Below are positions 21,437-33,964 of a DNA stretch of 64,000 nucleotides, piece after piece; position 1 is the first letter of the stretch; each line of letters opens with the position of its first letter. This DNA comes from Symsagittifera roscoffensis (lineage: Eukaryota; Xenacoelomorpha; Acoela; Convolutidae): positions 8,342,386 to 8,406,385 of the forward strand of contig NC_087063.1 in assembly GCF_963678635.1 (NCBI RefSeq), written 5' to 3'. The notes below the pieces were generated by a model. The model ran no database searches, had not been told where the DNA came from, and worked only from the letters and a program-made list of their open reading frames with translations. A program made the translations under genes and the position numbers.

Positions 21437-23214
21437 TCACAGGAGTCTTTAAAGAGACAATTGTATATTGACATAAGTGGTAAAATGGACGATTGATGCA
21501 AAATCATGTGTTACTTTGTATTTTTTTAAAAACAGTTAGTCATTAATTGTTTTGTGACATTTATCTTAAATCCTCGGAGACTTAAATTATCTTAAACAAT
21601 TTTTGTGTAGAGACGGGTTGGGAAGAGAGTAGATCAAATCTATTGATTGAAGTTTACTGCTTTCAAACGAGTTGCGTTCTCTCAGTTTAAGTACTTTTGA
21701 TCGTACTCAGGGTATCAATATGAGCTTGGAGGATTGGAGAACAGTAAAACAATCCACAAGTTCAGGTATATTTAGAACAAATGTAGATCGTTAGTTACAT
21801 TTTTACGGCTAGGTATTTTCAAGGATTGTTTTAAGCCTGGATTAAACAAGAGGTAGGAATCAAGTGGAGGGCAAGTAACCGAAATTTTTAACTGCTTAGC
21901 CTAATTTGATTGGTGAGCTTATAAGAGTTAAAAAATGTCACTTAGTCCTGGGTAAATTTGAAAGTGTGGGAAACTGAATCAACACCTCAAGACGCTTAAT
22001 TAGAAGGATGGGTTAAACTTGAAAGTTATAATTTTGAAAGATTCAAGGAAAAGTTTGATGATCGGGATTTTTAAATAATTGAATAATTTTATATTCAAAG
22101 TTCCCATGCGCAGCCTTGATGATCTTGTTATATACATTGATTTTAGGGTAGTTTAAACAATCGTAGCGTAGTATTGATCCAAGGAGAGGCCTTAATTATC
22201 TTGTTAATTAATTTAAGTTCTCAAGTAGAAAGTTTAGTTATTGTAAGAAACTTTATAGAATTGTCCTAATGTAAGTAATTTTTTGAATAACGAGTCAAAA
22301 AACAAGAAGGCAAACTTCAATGATCGCTGATGTCCATTGGTAATTAAAATCTAAACTAGTTTTGCTTTCCTTTTTGTTTGTTATGTAATGAGTTTATTAA
22401 AATGAAATCAAATTAGAGACAAGTTTCGGCAGATTTATGGTTTTGAGGCAGATGCATTTTGGTTGACGTCTAATTGGTATTTAAATTACCGTTAGGTAAT
22501 TAGTAAATAACTGAATTTTATAAAACTATGCTTATTTAATTTTACGGCTCAATTGCAGCTAATATAGTATTCTTAGGAATTACTGCACAATTAGTTCACT
22601 TGTCATTTGTTTATTGTCGTTTCTGCTTGTTTTCGCTTCGCGTTGCAGATTGAATTTTGTCATTTTGTGATGAAGATTCGTCTTGAATATTGGCTCGGTT
22701 TCATTAGATTTATTGTGACATTTCTAAAAGTAAATTCGTAGTAGATCTGGTCTGCGCGAGTTGATCGCCTTAGATGAGTTTTAGTCCGGCGTAGGGTACA
22801 CCTCAGAGGCAAAAAATGGGTCAAAAGGCGTTTTTAGGCACCTTTTAGAGTCATACTAAATGGGGGATTTTTTGGAAAAACTTGTCAATCTGAATTGTGG
22901 GGGTACGGTCGCCCCTTCCCCTCCCCTCCCACTCGACACGATGCTGAATGGATCATATTTAGGTTCCTCAGGTTGGAAATAGTCAATTAAAAGCCCCTAA
23001 AAATCATTTAACAACTTAAACTGGCCATGAATATTGATTCTTTTGTATAGGGTTTTTGCTGATTTAAACGAATAAATAAATTCGATTATTTCCCATTAAA
23101 TCCTAGAGCTGGTAGCATTTAACTTGTTTTGAAATGATTATTTTCAAATATTATAGAAGCTGTTTATGAAATTAGTATAAACTCGATCTTTATTTATAGA
23201 ACTCCGTGCGAAGA
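21437..23214. other. No gene recognised
   Basis: AT-rich DNA. A short segment at about 22797-22935 with AAAAGGCGTTTTTAGGCACC and a C-run faintly resembles the interior of the CAGGGGCGGAT MITE, too weakly to call. Confidence 0.35.
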
Positions 23215-23790
23215 TTACGCAAAAAAAACAAGGATAGCTGGTTACTGAGCAAATAGCATAGAATGTTCCGACCACAGTCTTGAAAAAATACAAAAAAGTT
23301 TTCTCAAATTGGCGTCGATTTTTTCTGCATGTTGTCATAAAAAAATCTGAACGAAACAATAAAACTTAGGTATATTTGAGAGTCTTAGTAAAACAGGTCA
23401 TTTGCAAAACAGTTTTTGAAGACTAAAAAGAAAAACGAAAAAAATATATTGAATAAAAAATTAAAAAATTTTCAAAAAATTTTTGCGGAACTTTTTTGAA
23501 TTTTTTCATTTTCAAAATTGCGCTTAAAAACACCAAAACTATTCTAACTTGAGCGAAACTAAGTCTTCAGGGCTTAAACCAAGCTTAAATAAGCTTTTGC
23601 AATTACTAACTACCTTACTAATTAGCTCAAATTAGACCAAAAATCAAAAACTTCCTTCTCAACAAATTTTGTTGTCATTTTTTGATATCGTTCGAATCAC
23701 GAATGAAAAGGCTTTATTATTATATATCACTCATCCTGTCCGATGATTAATTGTGGTAGCTGATTTTGCGTGGAAAAAAAGTTGAAAAAA
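23215..23790 (-). repeat. Dispersed repeat family C, inverted copy
   Basis: Read on the minus strand this matches 30095-30710 in the same order: AAAATCAGCTA, AATCATCGGAC, GAGTGATATAT, AAAGCC(T/C)TTTCA, a CTTAA-rich middle, then AAGACTGTGGT and GGAACATTCT. The similarity is diverged. No coding sequence is seen. Confidence 0.6.
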
Positions 23791-25008
23791 TAAACAACAA
23801 CACATTCGATTACAAAGTTCCTCCCCATTTTCATTGGTCTCAACAATCAGGAAAGTTCAAGCTATAGCAATGTACTGTTCATGAGAAAACAGTTTTGATT
23901 CAATTTTCAAACTGTTTCACAAGAGTTGCAATGACGACGCACTTTCAATTGCGGGAAAAAATTTGCAGAGATTAGTTTTGGTTAACTAATTTTTTCTGCC
24001 CTTGAACCAACGTATTTAGTGCACCCTGATTTTGTATAAACATTTAGCTTTCTTCAGTTTAACAAAAAACCCGTTTAGATTTAAAACCGACCCTATAAAA
24101 AATTATTTGAAATAATTGATAAATATACAAAATAGTTGGCCTGTTCTTATAAAAACCTTCCCATATAAAAACGTTCACATTCGCAGCTAATGATTTTTTT
24201 TGTGAAATTTTTGAAGACCTAGAAAATTTCGGCACTCTTTGAAGATGTCTATGGTATTTTTTGATCAAAAAGATGTAACACATTTTTCAAAAATTATTCG
24301 GGAAATTGGCATGCCAACTATTTAGTATTTTCGCTACAGCTTTTTCTTTTGTTGAATTTGAGCATTGATCAAATATCTGACGCCACAATCAAAAATGGAT
24401 AGTTTTTCTGTCGCTTTGTATGACCAGTGATAGTTTATCTGTCGCCATATATCCATTATGATGGTTTCTCTCTGATCATATTTGACGGTGGCCAGTCAAT
24501 AAGCAGAATGTTCTAAGAGCAGAATGGGTCCAAAAGAGCAGAAAAACCAAAAAATACTAATTTTTATAAGCTAATCGGCAAATTAAGAATAAAAATTGTC
24601 AATATTAACAAACAAGCGAATATTTTAGTCATAATTTGAGTATTTTAATCGAGATTTAAAAGAAACTTGATAAAATAATTCAATTCATGCATAACTTATT
24701 CATTTTATTAGCGTTATTGACGCTTCTAGTAATCGTTTTATCAGTAGCTCGTACAAAGAAATTAAAATTATATCTTTTTTTGTTTTTCTGCTGTTGGATC
24801 CAATCTACTCATAGGTCATTCAGCTTTTTGCTTCGCCTCCATATTTGACAATATCATGATTTTACCCTACTATCACAGGTTTTGTCAAAACACATCACCA
24901 ATCGAATAGTTTTATTTGTTAACTTGATCGGACCAAGAAGGGTTAGCAAAACAGAAAAAATGAAAGGCTATACGAACAGCATGCGAGAAAAAGCAGCCGT
25001 GGAGATAT
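23791..25008. other. No gene recognised
   Basis: AT-rich DNA with no supported exon or element ends. Confidence 0.35.
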
Positions 25009-25452
25009 GGGTCTAGGGCAACAAGCCGACGGGACTTCAAGCCGAAATTTAAACTCTACATGCACCTCAAATCACTATTTTTCTTATCTGTAAAACGTTC
25101 CTTTTGAAAATTTTAGGTAAGTTTAGACCATAAAAAGCGTTATTCATGACAATAAATCGCTTAGGATTGGCATCTGTTAGCAACATCAGCCGGTTTTTGA
25201 AATGCGTAAATTACAAACAAGAAAAAAGCCTTCAACCCTGTTTTATTTTTCAACTTTCCTAAACATCATTTTGAGGCTTAAATTTCATGAAAACGCCAAT
25301 AATTACTGAAGAAAGATCATGAAATTGAGTAATTCTTCATAAACGTTTTCAAATTAATCATACTTCATGACTTGATGAGAAAAGTTTCGGCTTGAAGTCC
25401 CTAATTTTAGGATTAGGCTTGAAGTCCCGTCGGCTTGATATGTCCGGCACCC
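25009..25452. mobile_element. 444-bp TIR element with 9-bp TSD (Mutator-like MITE)
   Basis: Perfect 9-bp direct repeats TGGAGATAT flank it (25000-25008, 25453-25461). Both ends start GGGT. A subterminal inverted repeat of 22 bases, CAAGCCGACGGGACTTCAAG plus CC, is identical at both ends, about 15-17 bp in from each tip. A 9-bp duplication is typical of Mutator-like elements. It lies about 90 bp upstream of the tail exon at 25551. A second left end is at 28361. Confidence 0.8.
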
Positions 25453-25550
25453 TGGAGATATATCAATCACATTTTTTTTTAAGTTTTTTTTTCAAATTTT
25501 TTCAAATCGTGAACTTTGGCTTAACCAATCTAATCGCTTCAATGTTTTAG

Positions 25551-25610
25551 ATCACGCACGGAAACACAAATCATACAGCAGCCAACTTATCACAATGGCC
25601 CGATGCAAGA
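25551..25610 (+). CDS. Second-copy cytoplasmic-tail exon
   Basis: The acceptor AATGTTTTAG and donor CAAGA/GTAAGT are both strong. It is 60 bp, entered and left in the same phases as the exon at 11441. It encodes a polar stretch with QQPTYHNGPMQ. Its first codons, Ser-Arg, match the last residues of the transmembrane exon, so the two could once have been contiguous. No matching extracellular or transmembrane exons are visible between 13.6 and 25.5 kb, so it may be an alternative 3' exon of the upstream gene or the remains of a tandem paralogue. Confidence 0.55.
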
Positions 25611-26830
25611 GTAAGTAGGAGTTTTGCATTCCTTACTAACCTCAAGTTTATATCTACCATTGAAATGATAACAAAGAAGGATCTACTTAACAATCCCCCC
25701 ACTCCCCTATGAATAAATACTGTAAAGTAGCACTAGAGCTTTGTATAGAGAATTCTAATTTTGCTGCATTCTGATTGGTCGAAAATTCGACTAACTCAGA
25801 AAGGGGGAGGTTGTTACGTAAATCCATAAAAAGTTCTATCTTTCTCTCTCTTTACATTTTGATTAGAGATGGTAGCAAAAAAATGGCATCAAGGAAAAAA
25901 ACCATGAATGTTCCGACTTGAACAAGTATTTCAACTCGTTTTTCATAAGTTGAAGCACTAGCGGATTTAGGGGAGAGGGGGATGGCGGACGCCGCTTCCT
26001 CGCGATTCAATAAAATTTGGTTAAAATAGGTTTTTATTGGTGATTTGTGAGAGCTCGGAAAATCAATTTGTCGACTTAAAAAACGTTGATGAAATTCTCT
26101 CTATAAACACTTTGAAAACGTTATCACACAAGGCAATAAGGCAATATGTAAATATGAAAGCATTTATTTCTTATCTAAAACTCGTCTAATTATTTAAGCA
26201 TCAAGTCAATTTGAATTGATTTGCGAGCCAGGTGCAATGCCTGATTACTGGACAAAACATCACAGGGCAATCGTTTTTATTTGAAGATTTGGGGGTATTT
26301 AAGTATATTGCTTGTATACTCTTGTCTTGCTTGAATTCAATACCCAACTTTTTCCTAGACAATCATCCCCTCCCTATGGAGGGACCTTAGTGAATCGGTG
26401 CTTACTACAAAACTCGCATTTATCGTTTGCTTAACTGTTCAATTAGTCTTTTACTGTAGTATTTTCACGGTGTACCATAAGGGGATAGTTATAAGATACA
26501 CAGCTTTTGTAAAAATTTAGTTCTATTATCATTATTGCTCCAAAATCTTCGTCTGGACCATACTTTTGAGCGATTATTTCGAGTTGGGGCAAAACTATTC
26601 AAACTTATTCAAAACAATTGCGTGCTCTTTAAATAGTAGATTCTATCAGCAATTTGAACTATTTGGGGCAAAACATGAAAAGGTTCACAACATTTCCCGA
26701 CATTTGGCAAAATTTTGCCTTCCCTGAATAATTTAGGCTCTACCTGTTTTTAAGGCTTTTATTCATTTCGTAAGCCCCCCAGAGCTCAAAGCACTTCCAA
26801 ATAATTCAATAGTTGTTTTGTTTTGTCTAG

Positions 26831-26966
26831 AGTCATTGCAGAATACGTGATGTCCGAACCTCCCGCCAGTGTACCACAACCACAGGACCATACATATGGC
26901 TATGACCAAGTCACTAACCTCCATCCCTCGACAGAGCCTAATCATTACACGCAGGGGCTGATTTAG
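26831..26966 (+). CDS. Second-copy terminal tail exon, ended by a MITE
   Basis: After the acceptor TTTTGTCTAG the exon encodes EYVMSEPPASVPQPQDHTYG and a QVTNLHPSTEPN-type end. This aligns with the exon at 13432 (EYV-S-PP, DHTY, QVTN-HP-TE-N-Y). The reading enters a MITE at 26952 at an exact codon boundary and stops after Gln-Gly-Leu-Ile at TAG 26964-26966. Host sequence after the MITE (27298 on) would have encoded Thr-His-Asp-Asn-Asn-Leu-Gly and TGA. Whether it is expressed is unknown. Confidence 0.6.
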
Positions 26967-27289
26967 GGGAAGGGGCGGGGAGATCGGACGCCCCCCCCCC
27001 CCCCTCAGGGATTCGACCCCCTTTGATACTTTTTTAGAAATCCATTTTTGGCCGACCGACCCTAAAATTTTTCTAAAGGCGCCTTTGGCGCCAATATATA
27101 CTAACTTTGAGGGGGAGCGCGCGCCAAAAAACGCTGTCAGAAAATTTAGCCAAAATAGGGGCAAAACAGTGCTTTGGGGGAGCTCGAAAAATCAACTTGG
27201 TGGACCTAAAAAAAAAAGGTTGTCAAAATTTTGGAAAATTTTTTGAAAATCCGCCCCCCCCCCTCGAGAAAATCCTAGATCCGCCCCTG
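26952..27289. mobile_element. MITE copy 3, inserted in a coding exon
   Basis: The ends CAGGGGCTGATTTAGGGG and CTAGATCCGCCCCTG are flanked by perfect 8-bp repeats ATTACACG (26944-26951 and 27290-27297). The interior carries the family's GGGATTCGACCCCC, GCGCGCGC and poly-C segments. The young-looking insertion truncates the downstream coding sequence of the tail exon. Confidence 0.9.
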
Positions 27290-27510
27290 ATTACACGACT
27301 CATGACAATAATCTAGGTTGAACAACCAATAAGTCACGAAACTTAAGGAGAAAAAGATGAAAACATGCATTTTTTTCACAGTCAAAGCCCAATGCCTGAT
27401 TACACTTTTCCCTTCTCACAAAAAATTACAGGGCCATCGTTTTTATTTGAATATTTGGGAGTATTTAAGTATATTACTTGTATACCCTTGTCTTGCTTGA
27501 CTATGATAGA

Positions 27511-28360
27511 AATGCATAAAAAGGAAAAACAAATTATATTAAAAAATGAATTTATTCACTAAAATGTATTCCATCTTTTGTTAATTTCTTTCATTTAGTT
27601 TATTTTAGCAAAAGGAAACACAGTTGCTCTTCAGGATGAAAAACCTGAATATTCTAATCGCCTTTGATTATGCTTAAACATTTTTCAAATAACAGTTTCA
27701 AAAGTTCTGTCTGACAATTATGGGTCTCTGTTATACGTCCCACTAAAGGTTAACTCAAACTTTTCATCAACCAAAACAGATATACAGAACTCGAAACAAA
27801 CAAATTCTGGGGGTTTTGAGTTTTGATTGTGGGTTCATGGCTTTTATGAAGCGTGCGAAACTCGATCATTTTTCTCCAAACTTCCCGCTGTATGAACCTG
27901 TTTTTCAGCATACCAATAATTTGAATTCAGCATTGATCATTTTTTCTCATTCGGGTTTTCTCCATTTAGACTAAAAAGTTTCAATCTGTCAAAAACTGAG
28001 ACTGATAGACAGTTTCGTGATGAAAATCAATTTGTTTTGAAAAGTCTATTTGTCAGATCAAATTTAAGTTTCAGGGCTTATAGATTGCGTTATAATAGAA
28101 AAAGGGACATATCAGAGTTTTAAAAAAAACACTTTTTTCCTTTCAACATATCAGCGAAAAAGTTGTTGTTCAGTGTCAATTTGTATTTTTCCGATAATAA
28201 TTTTTGTCGCAAAAACAAACTTTCGTAGTTTTCCATAGCATCGCCCAAAATGGGATGGGTTCGTGAATCGAGCTGCTTTTTTCAAAAAAGACAATGCTCA
28301 AAACCCCGTCTTGCAGCTTGCGATTAAAGACGCCAAAGAAAATAATTATTAAAACCACAT
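27511..28360. other. No gene recognised
   Basis: AT-rich DNA without supported exons, apart from the left-end fragment starting at 28361. Confidence 0.35.
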
Positions 28361-28460
28361 GGGTCTAGGACATCAAACCGACAGGACTTCAAGCCGAAGG
28401 AATTTCAGACCAAAATTTAAAATTTACCAGCACCCCAATTCACTTTTTTTCATCTGTATA
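28361..28460 (+). mobile_element. Left-end fragment of the Mutator-like MITE family
   Basis: GGGTCTAGGACATCAAACCG and GGACTTCAAGCCGAA match the left end at 25009 with a few changes. No right end is found nearby. Confidence 0.6.
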
Positions 28461-28775
28461 ACGTTGCTTTTCACACACTTAAGAAATTTCCCTTTTTTAA
28501 GAATCGAGCTTCTTAAAAGGGACGTTTTAAGAAATTTTGGCAATTTTTTCAAGTTTTGATCAGCGAATTAGATTCATACACCAATCCAGAACTAGTTTGC
28601 AGCTTGCGATTTTTTCAGTGTTCATAGTTAAAGTATAGGTCAACAAAAAAATTTTATTTAAGTTATTTTTTGCACCTTTGAAATTGACTGAAAAAAAAAC
28701 ACTTTAGAAGATATTTAGGCTCTTGAGTGCATTATTCTGATTTTTAACTACTCTCCACTGACGGGCTTACAGTTT

Positions 28776-29272
28776 TTGTTCCAACTTTCGGAAAAAACTG
28801 AATTTTTATGCCCATTATGGTTTTTAATCAGTCTAATTTTGCCGATCGAAATAAAATTACGACAAAAAAATTTTCTACCCCTTGAAGATATTGACTTACT
28901 GAGTTCAAATTTAGAAAGATATTTTACCTCCGTTTTTTTTGTAAAATTCTGGCGTTTGACAATTGCCAAATTAGCAATGTTCTGGACTAAATTATGCGCG
29001 TTTGAAGAATTTATTCATATTGCTGAGAGAGTACCACGAATAATTTATGCTTGGCGAATTATCTCGCGCAGCAAAGTTGTTCTAAATTGAACTGAGACTA
29101 GCTAACTGGTCGTAATAATTTCGTATACACTTATTCTTATAATACTCAACACTTTGATATTGTCTAAAGTTTATAGATTTTCAATATTTTTCCCCAAAAA
29201 CTATTCGATATGTTGAAGGGACAGTCGGAACATTCGGGATTTTGTCCTGATATGTGAGCTGTCTTTTTGTTT
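28776..29272 (+). repeat. Hairpin-ended repeat family, diverged copy
   Basis: Starts TTGTTCCAACTTTCGG and ends AGTCGGAACATTCGGGAT ... GTGAGCTGTC. The interior carries TATGCGCGTTTGAAG, shared with copies at 31451 and 32564, defining a subfamily different from the 3.9-6.3 kb copies. Confidence 0.6.
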
Positions 29273-30094
29273 ATTGAGAAATATGACATTTAATTTCAAC
29301 CAATCTTTATTTAGGGGATGCTGTTGAAACGTACAAAAGTTTGTTTTCTTGCCAATAATCGCGCAAAAATGTCAAACGGATCGAGGATGTTTCTTAAGCT
29401 GTAGCAAAAGATCAAAAATGAATATGTTTTTATTAAAAAGCAGTTAATTTTTTCCTTTTGTTAATTTTTCCTCTTTTATCAACTTTCACTCTCCCATTTG
29501 CAATTATCACTGAATCTATTAAACATCACATAGTACAACGTTGATTTATCGATTGCAAACTGCCACTTCACCCATCATCATCCATGATTTTTGGATTATA
29601 TAACAATAAAAGCTGATGAGAACCCATGGGTCGCTATGACGATCTCGATTCATTCTAATTACCTTAATTAATGCTTTTCTAGTCCTGTTCGAACAAGTAA
29701 ACTCTAGTCCTGGACCGGCTATTTTGTATCTCGAGAAAGAAATTTTCTGCATTGAAAACTTTTCGACAATTCTTGGTTTTGATAAATCTCGACAGTTCTC
29801 CCCGTGTTGACCCGATCTGTTACAAAGGACTCCTTGTGTTGACTTCTGTTGATTTAATTGGATTCATTTTGCCAGTAATTATAAACGCATCAGCGAAGCG
29901 ATATTCTAGAGCCGATATTCCAAGGAAGTCGCAGCAGGAGCTAAAATATCATTTGATCAGAAAATAGATTGCCCGCATATTCAGAGTTTTTAAAACAGCC
30001 AGTACCTTGTACGATTAGTTGTTCCGATCTTTTAAAAAGGGGAAGGATCTTTCTATTCGGGTGTGTTTTAGTTTTGTTTTTCTTTTTGTTTTCC

Positions 30095-30710
30095 AGTCAA
30101 AATCAGCTAGCACAAATAAATAATCATCGGACTGGGCTGAGTGATATATCATATTAAAGCCCTTTCAGTCGTAATTCAAACGACATTGAAAAATTTCGAA
30201 AACTTGTCCCAGTGTTGAGAAAAACCGGTGGGAAACTTTTGATTTTTAGTCTAACTTCGAACTAATATGGCGTGGGTTAACCTTACAATAGCTTAATTAA
30301 GCTTACTTAAGCCGTAAAAACTTATTTTTACTCAAAAAAAGTACTTTTAGGAGTTTTTTACCGCCTTTTCATTAACAAAGATTGAATATTCAAAAAATTT
30401 CTGCGACATTTTTGATAAAAAATTAATCATTTTTATGTATTGTTATTTTAATTACATTTTTAAAAGTTTTGCTGGTCAGTTTTCATGAAAAACTGTATTC
30501 CGAACAGCATTTTCTTACTATGACTGTCAAATCTGCCAAGTATTTTTTTTCGGTTATATCTTTTTATCACACCATTCAGAAAAAAAACGACACAAAGTTG
30601 AAAAAAAAGTATAGGCGTTTTTCTAAGACTGTGGTGGGAACATTCTGTGCTACTTGCACAGTAAACGGCTATCTCTGTTTCCATTTGAGCTTGGTGTGTT
30701 TTTCTAGTTA
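30095..30710 (+). repeat. Dispersed repeat family C, forward copy
   Basis: Contains AAAATCAGCTAGCACAA, AATCATCGGACTGGGC, the CTTAATTAAGCTTACTTAAG palindromic part and AAGACTGTGGTGGGAACATT in the same order as the inverted copy at 23215-23790. Confidence 0.6.
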
Positions 30711-31450
30711 AATTTCAATTTTTCCATGAGAAACCTTGGAATCAAAATTTTTAATCATCGTTCAGTGGAAGATTATGAAATTCGACACAGAAAAATAAAG
30801 CCTTCGGACAGATTGCAGCATCCATCCTGCAATCTACCGCTTTAAAACCAACCTCTACAGCACCCCTTGTTATGCAAGATATTAAAATGCAGCAAATTAA
30901 GCAGCACACAAAAACGATAAAGGTTTATCAAGTATTCTGAAATTTTTTTTGTCTTCTCTGAAATTACGAAATGTACTTGATGCGAACACTTTTTTTCTCA
31001 AAAATTTCATTATATTACTTTTTTTAGATAATTTTTCTGCTATTTCATGGTTTTTCATTAACAAAACTCTCAAAAAATTTCTAAGAAAATTTTCTGAAAA
31101 CCCGATCTCAAAAATTGAATTCGGTTATACGTTTCTTTAAAAAATAGCACTAGGATCAGTATTTTGTGTTTTTTGACGCTTACCAGCTTTAAAAATTTTT
31201 TTTAGCAATGAGTGGAAACTTTGATGTTGAGCCTGGTCTAATATTATAAAAAAGAGACTCGTGGACGATTGGGTCGTCACTTTCTGAGGGGATAACGCAA
31301 ATCTCCCCACAGAGACTATGATATCTGTTTTCTGTTTCTATAACTTTGATTAGCTAATGGCTTAAGAATTGTAATTAGTTTCAACTGGAAACAATTACAC
31401 GGTGTATCGCAGAATCGTAATGTAGATGATACCACAGGTAGCTATTAATG

Positions 31451-31945
31451 ATTGCTCCGATTTTCTAAGAAAACAGAATATTTACGCTTGGGGTGCTTTC
31501 TTGTTCAGTCAATCTTCGGCGATCAAAATAATGGTTTTGATAATAAAACTTTAAGCCCCATTGCCCCATTAAAAATTTTAACTCTTTGAAATCAAGTATA
31601 AGAAAAAATATTTTGTTTTTTTTTTCGAAGTTTTGGGAGTTTGAAAATAGCCAATTTGGTCATGCTCTGGACTAATTTATGCGCGCGTTCAAGATTTTAT
31701 TCACAATGCTGAAAAAGTAACGCGAATTATCCCGCACAAAAATCAACAAAATCTTTCCAAATTGGATTGATGCTAGCTAATCTGTCGTACTAAATTCGTA
31801 CCCTTCAATTTTTTACACTTGATCTTTGATTTTGTCCAAAATTTGTTATTTTTCAAAATTTCATTTTCCCAAAAACTATTCGATATGAATTAAGGGGCAA
31901 CCGGAGCATTCAGGGCCTTATCCTGATATAAGTGCAGTTTTGTTG
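31451..31945 (+). repeat. Hairpin-ended repeat family, diverged copy
   Basis: Starts near TGCTCCGATTTTC, contains TTATGCGCGCGTTCAAG and ends CCGGAGCATTCAGGGCC ... GTGCAGTTTTGTTG. Confidence 0.55.
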
Positions 31946-32563
31946 AAATTAAGATGGGGTTTCTGTTATGAAACAACAACCTTCCCATATAAAAAAAACT
32001 AATTTTTATCAATGAATTTTTCTCAAATGCAGAAGAATCTGAAACATTTTAAGAAAGTATCCAATATTCCAGAAAACAGGATTCAACCTCAAATGAGCAA
32101 ATTTTTACAGCCAAACTTTTTGTCTCAAATAAGGTGCCTCGCATTTTTCTAAACTTTCTCGCTTCTCAAAATTTCTGAAAAAAAACTGAAAACCTAACAT
32201 ATCAACTGTGGTTGAACCTAAAAAAAGAGTTAAAGCGTTGTATGCATAGCTTCAGAAATTATTTTAAAAAAAGGTTCGTAGCTTTACCAAAAAAATGGCT
32301 CAACGTGAAGCATGCTTGCTAGTAGCGAGACACAGACTATTTTTTTTTATATGCGTGAGTTTATCATCAAACTGGAATCCGCAATGGCAAACTAATCTCT
32401 AATGCAGAAACAAAAACCCTCAATTAGACTTACTCTTCTCTCTCAAATTAAGCTCAATCATCAACAGGCCTTATTCCCCATCGAGACTGATAAGTCCGAA
32501 TAATTATCAAAATCAGTTTATCAGAATTTCAATGAAAACAGAATATTTATGCTTGGAATGATT

Positions 32564-33060
32564 TTTGTTCCAACATTCGAAAGAAAAACAGAATAAATAT
32601 GCTTGGGGTGGTTTTTTTATTCCCTCATTTTTTGGCGATCGAAATCATAATTTTGTATAAACATTTTTCATATCCTATTGAAGAAATTGACTTCTTAAAT
32701 CATTTATAAAAAGATATTTTTTCTCCGATCTTTTTTGCGAGGTTCTGGGAGTTTGAAATCTGCCAATTTAGTTATTCTCTGGACTAACTTATGCGCGTTT
32801 CGAAAAATTTATTCAAATGCTGAAAATGTAACGCGTATTATTTATGCGTGGCAAACTTTATCTCACAACAAAGTTGCTCCAAGTTGATTTGAGGCTAGCT
32901 CTTCAGTCGTATTAATCTCGTACCCTTCTAACTCTTACAATTAATCAATGATTTTGTCCAAAATAAAAAAATTTCAAAATTTTCTGTACTAAAACTATTC
33001 CAGACCAATTAAAGGGCATTCGGAACATTCAGTGTTGGCCCTGATATACAAGCAGTCTAA
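32564..33060 (+). repeat. Hairpin-ended repeat family, diverged copy
   Basis: Starts TTGTTCCAACATTCGAAAG, contains TTATGCGCGTTTCGAAA and ends TTCGGAACATTCAGTG ... CAAGCAGTCTAA. A second partial start lies just upstream at about 32533. Confidence 0.55.
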
Positions 33061-33263
33061 TTTTCTCTGAGGATCAATTCTCAAATGAAAATTCTTTATT
33101 ACAATGCGTTTTATCAAATTTATTTTTCTTCGAGTATCATTTCTCAAATGAAGATCATTTTTTTCAATGCGCTCCGATGAAACTTTATCAAAATAAATTT
33201 TTAGGATCATTTCCAAATTAGGATCACCTTTTCCAATGCGTTCTGAAGAAATTTTATCGAATT

Positions 33264-33600
33264 TTTTTTCCGATTTTCGAAGAAAACTGAATATTTATGC
33301 TTGGCGTCTTTTTTTTTCAGTCAATAATTGGCGATCGAACTAATAGTTTTCAATTTTTTTTAACTCATTGAAGATATTGAATCCGATCATTTTTTGTAAT
33401 GTTCTGGGAGTTTAAAATTAAGAGAAAAGGCTAGGTTCTGGACTAAACTATGCGCGTTTTGAAGCTTTTATTTACAATGCTGAAAGCAATATTGTCCAAA
33501 ACTTATAGTATCTCGATGTTTTCTGAACCAAAAACTATCCGATGTTGATTAAGGGGCAGTCGGAACATTCAGGGCTTTCCATTGATATACGAGCAGTCTT
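33264..33600 (+). repeat. Hairpin-ended repeat family, shortened copy
   Basis: Starts TTTTTCCGATTTTCGAAG and ends AGTCGGAACATTCAGGGC ... CGAGCAGTCTT. About 340 bp, missing part of the interior. Confidence 0.55.
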
Positions 33601-33964
33601 ATTTTTCTTTAAATATTATTAAACAAGTGCTGATGTATTTCTGCTGAAACAAGCCCATGACAAATCCAGATATTTTATAATGAAATTAACTTTTGATTTA
33701 GATCGACCGATCAGGAATGTGGTTAAATAGCATCAAAAAAAGGCCTTTTGGGTAGTGAGTTCATTAGTTTTCCTGAAGTGGACATGCGCAATTCTGCCCA
33801 GTGGCAATTTAATAGACGATAAGGTGTAATTTTTATATGATTTTTATGATTTTGATTAGCCAATCGCTTAAGATATGTAGCTAGTTGAATCTACTGAAAA
33901 TAAGTTCGACAAATTAGAAGTTTATACAAAAGGGTGAAATTTTTTCAAATGCGGACAAAACCAA

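Larger units (their letters stand above)
26229..27510 (+). repeat. Local direct duplication flanking the second tail exon
   Basis: Segments at about 26229-26340 and 27388-27510 share GCCTGATTAC, CAGGG(C/A)CA(A/T)CG-like sequence, TTTTTATTTGAA, GTATTTAAGTATATT and CTTGTCTTGCTTGA. They sit on either side of the exon at 26831, about 1.16 kb apart. Possibly copies of one repeat, or a footprint of segmental duplication. Confidence 0.65.

Noticed and set aside
22797-22935. Another MITE copy
   Set aside because: Only a faint interior resemblance and a C-run; no TIR or target duplication.
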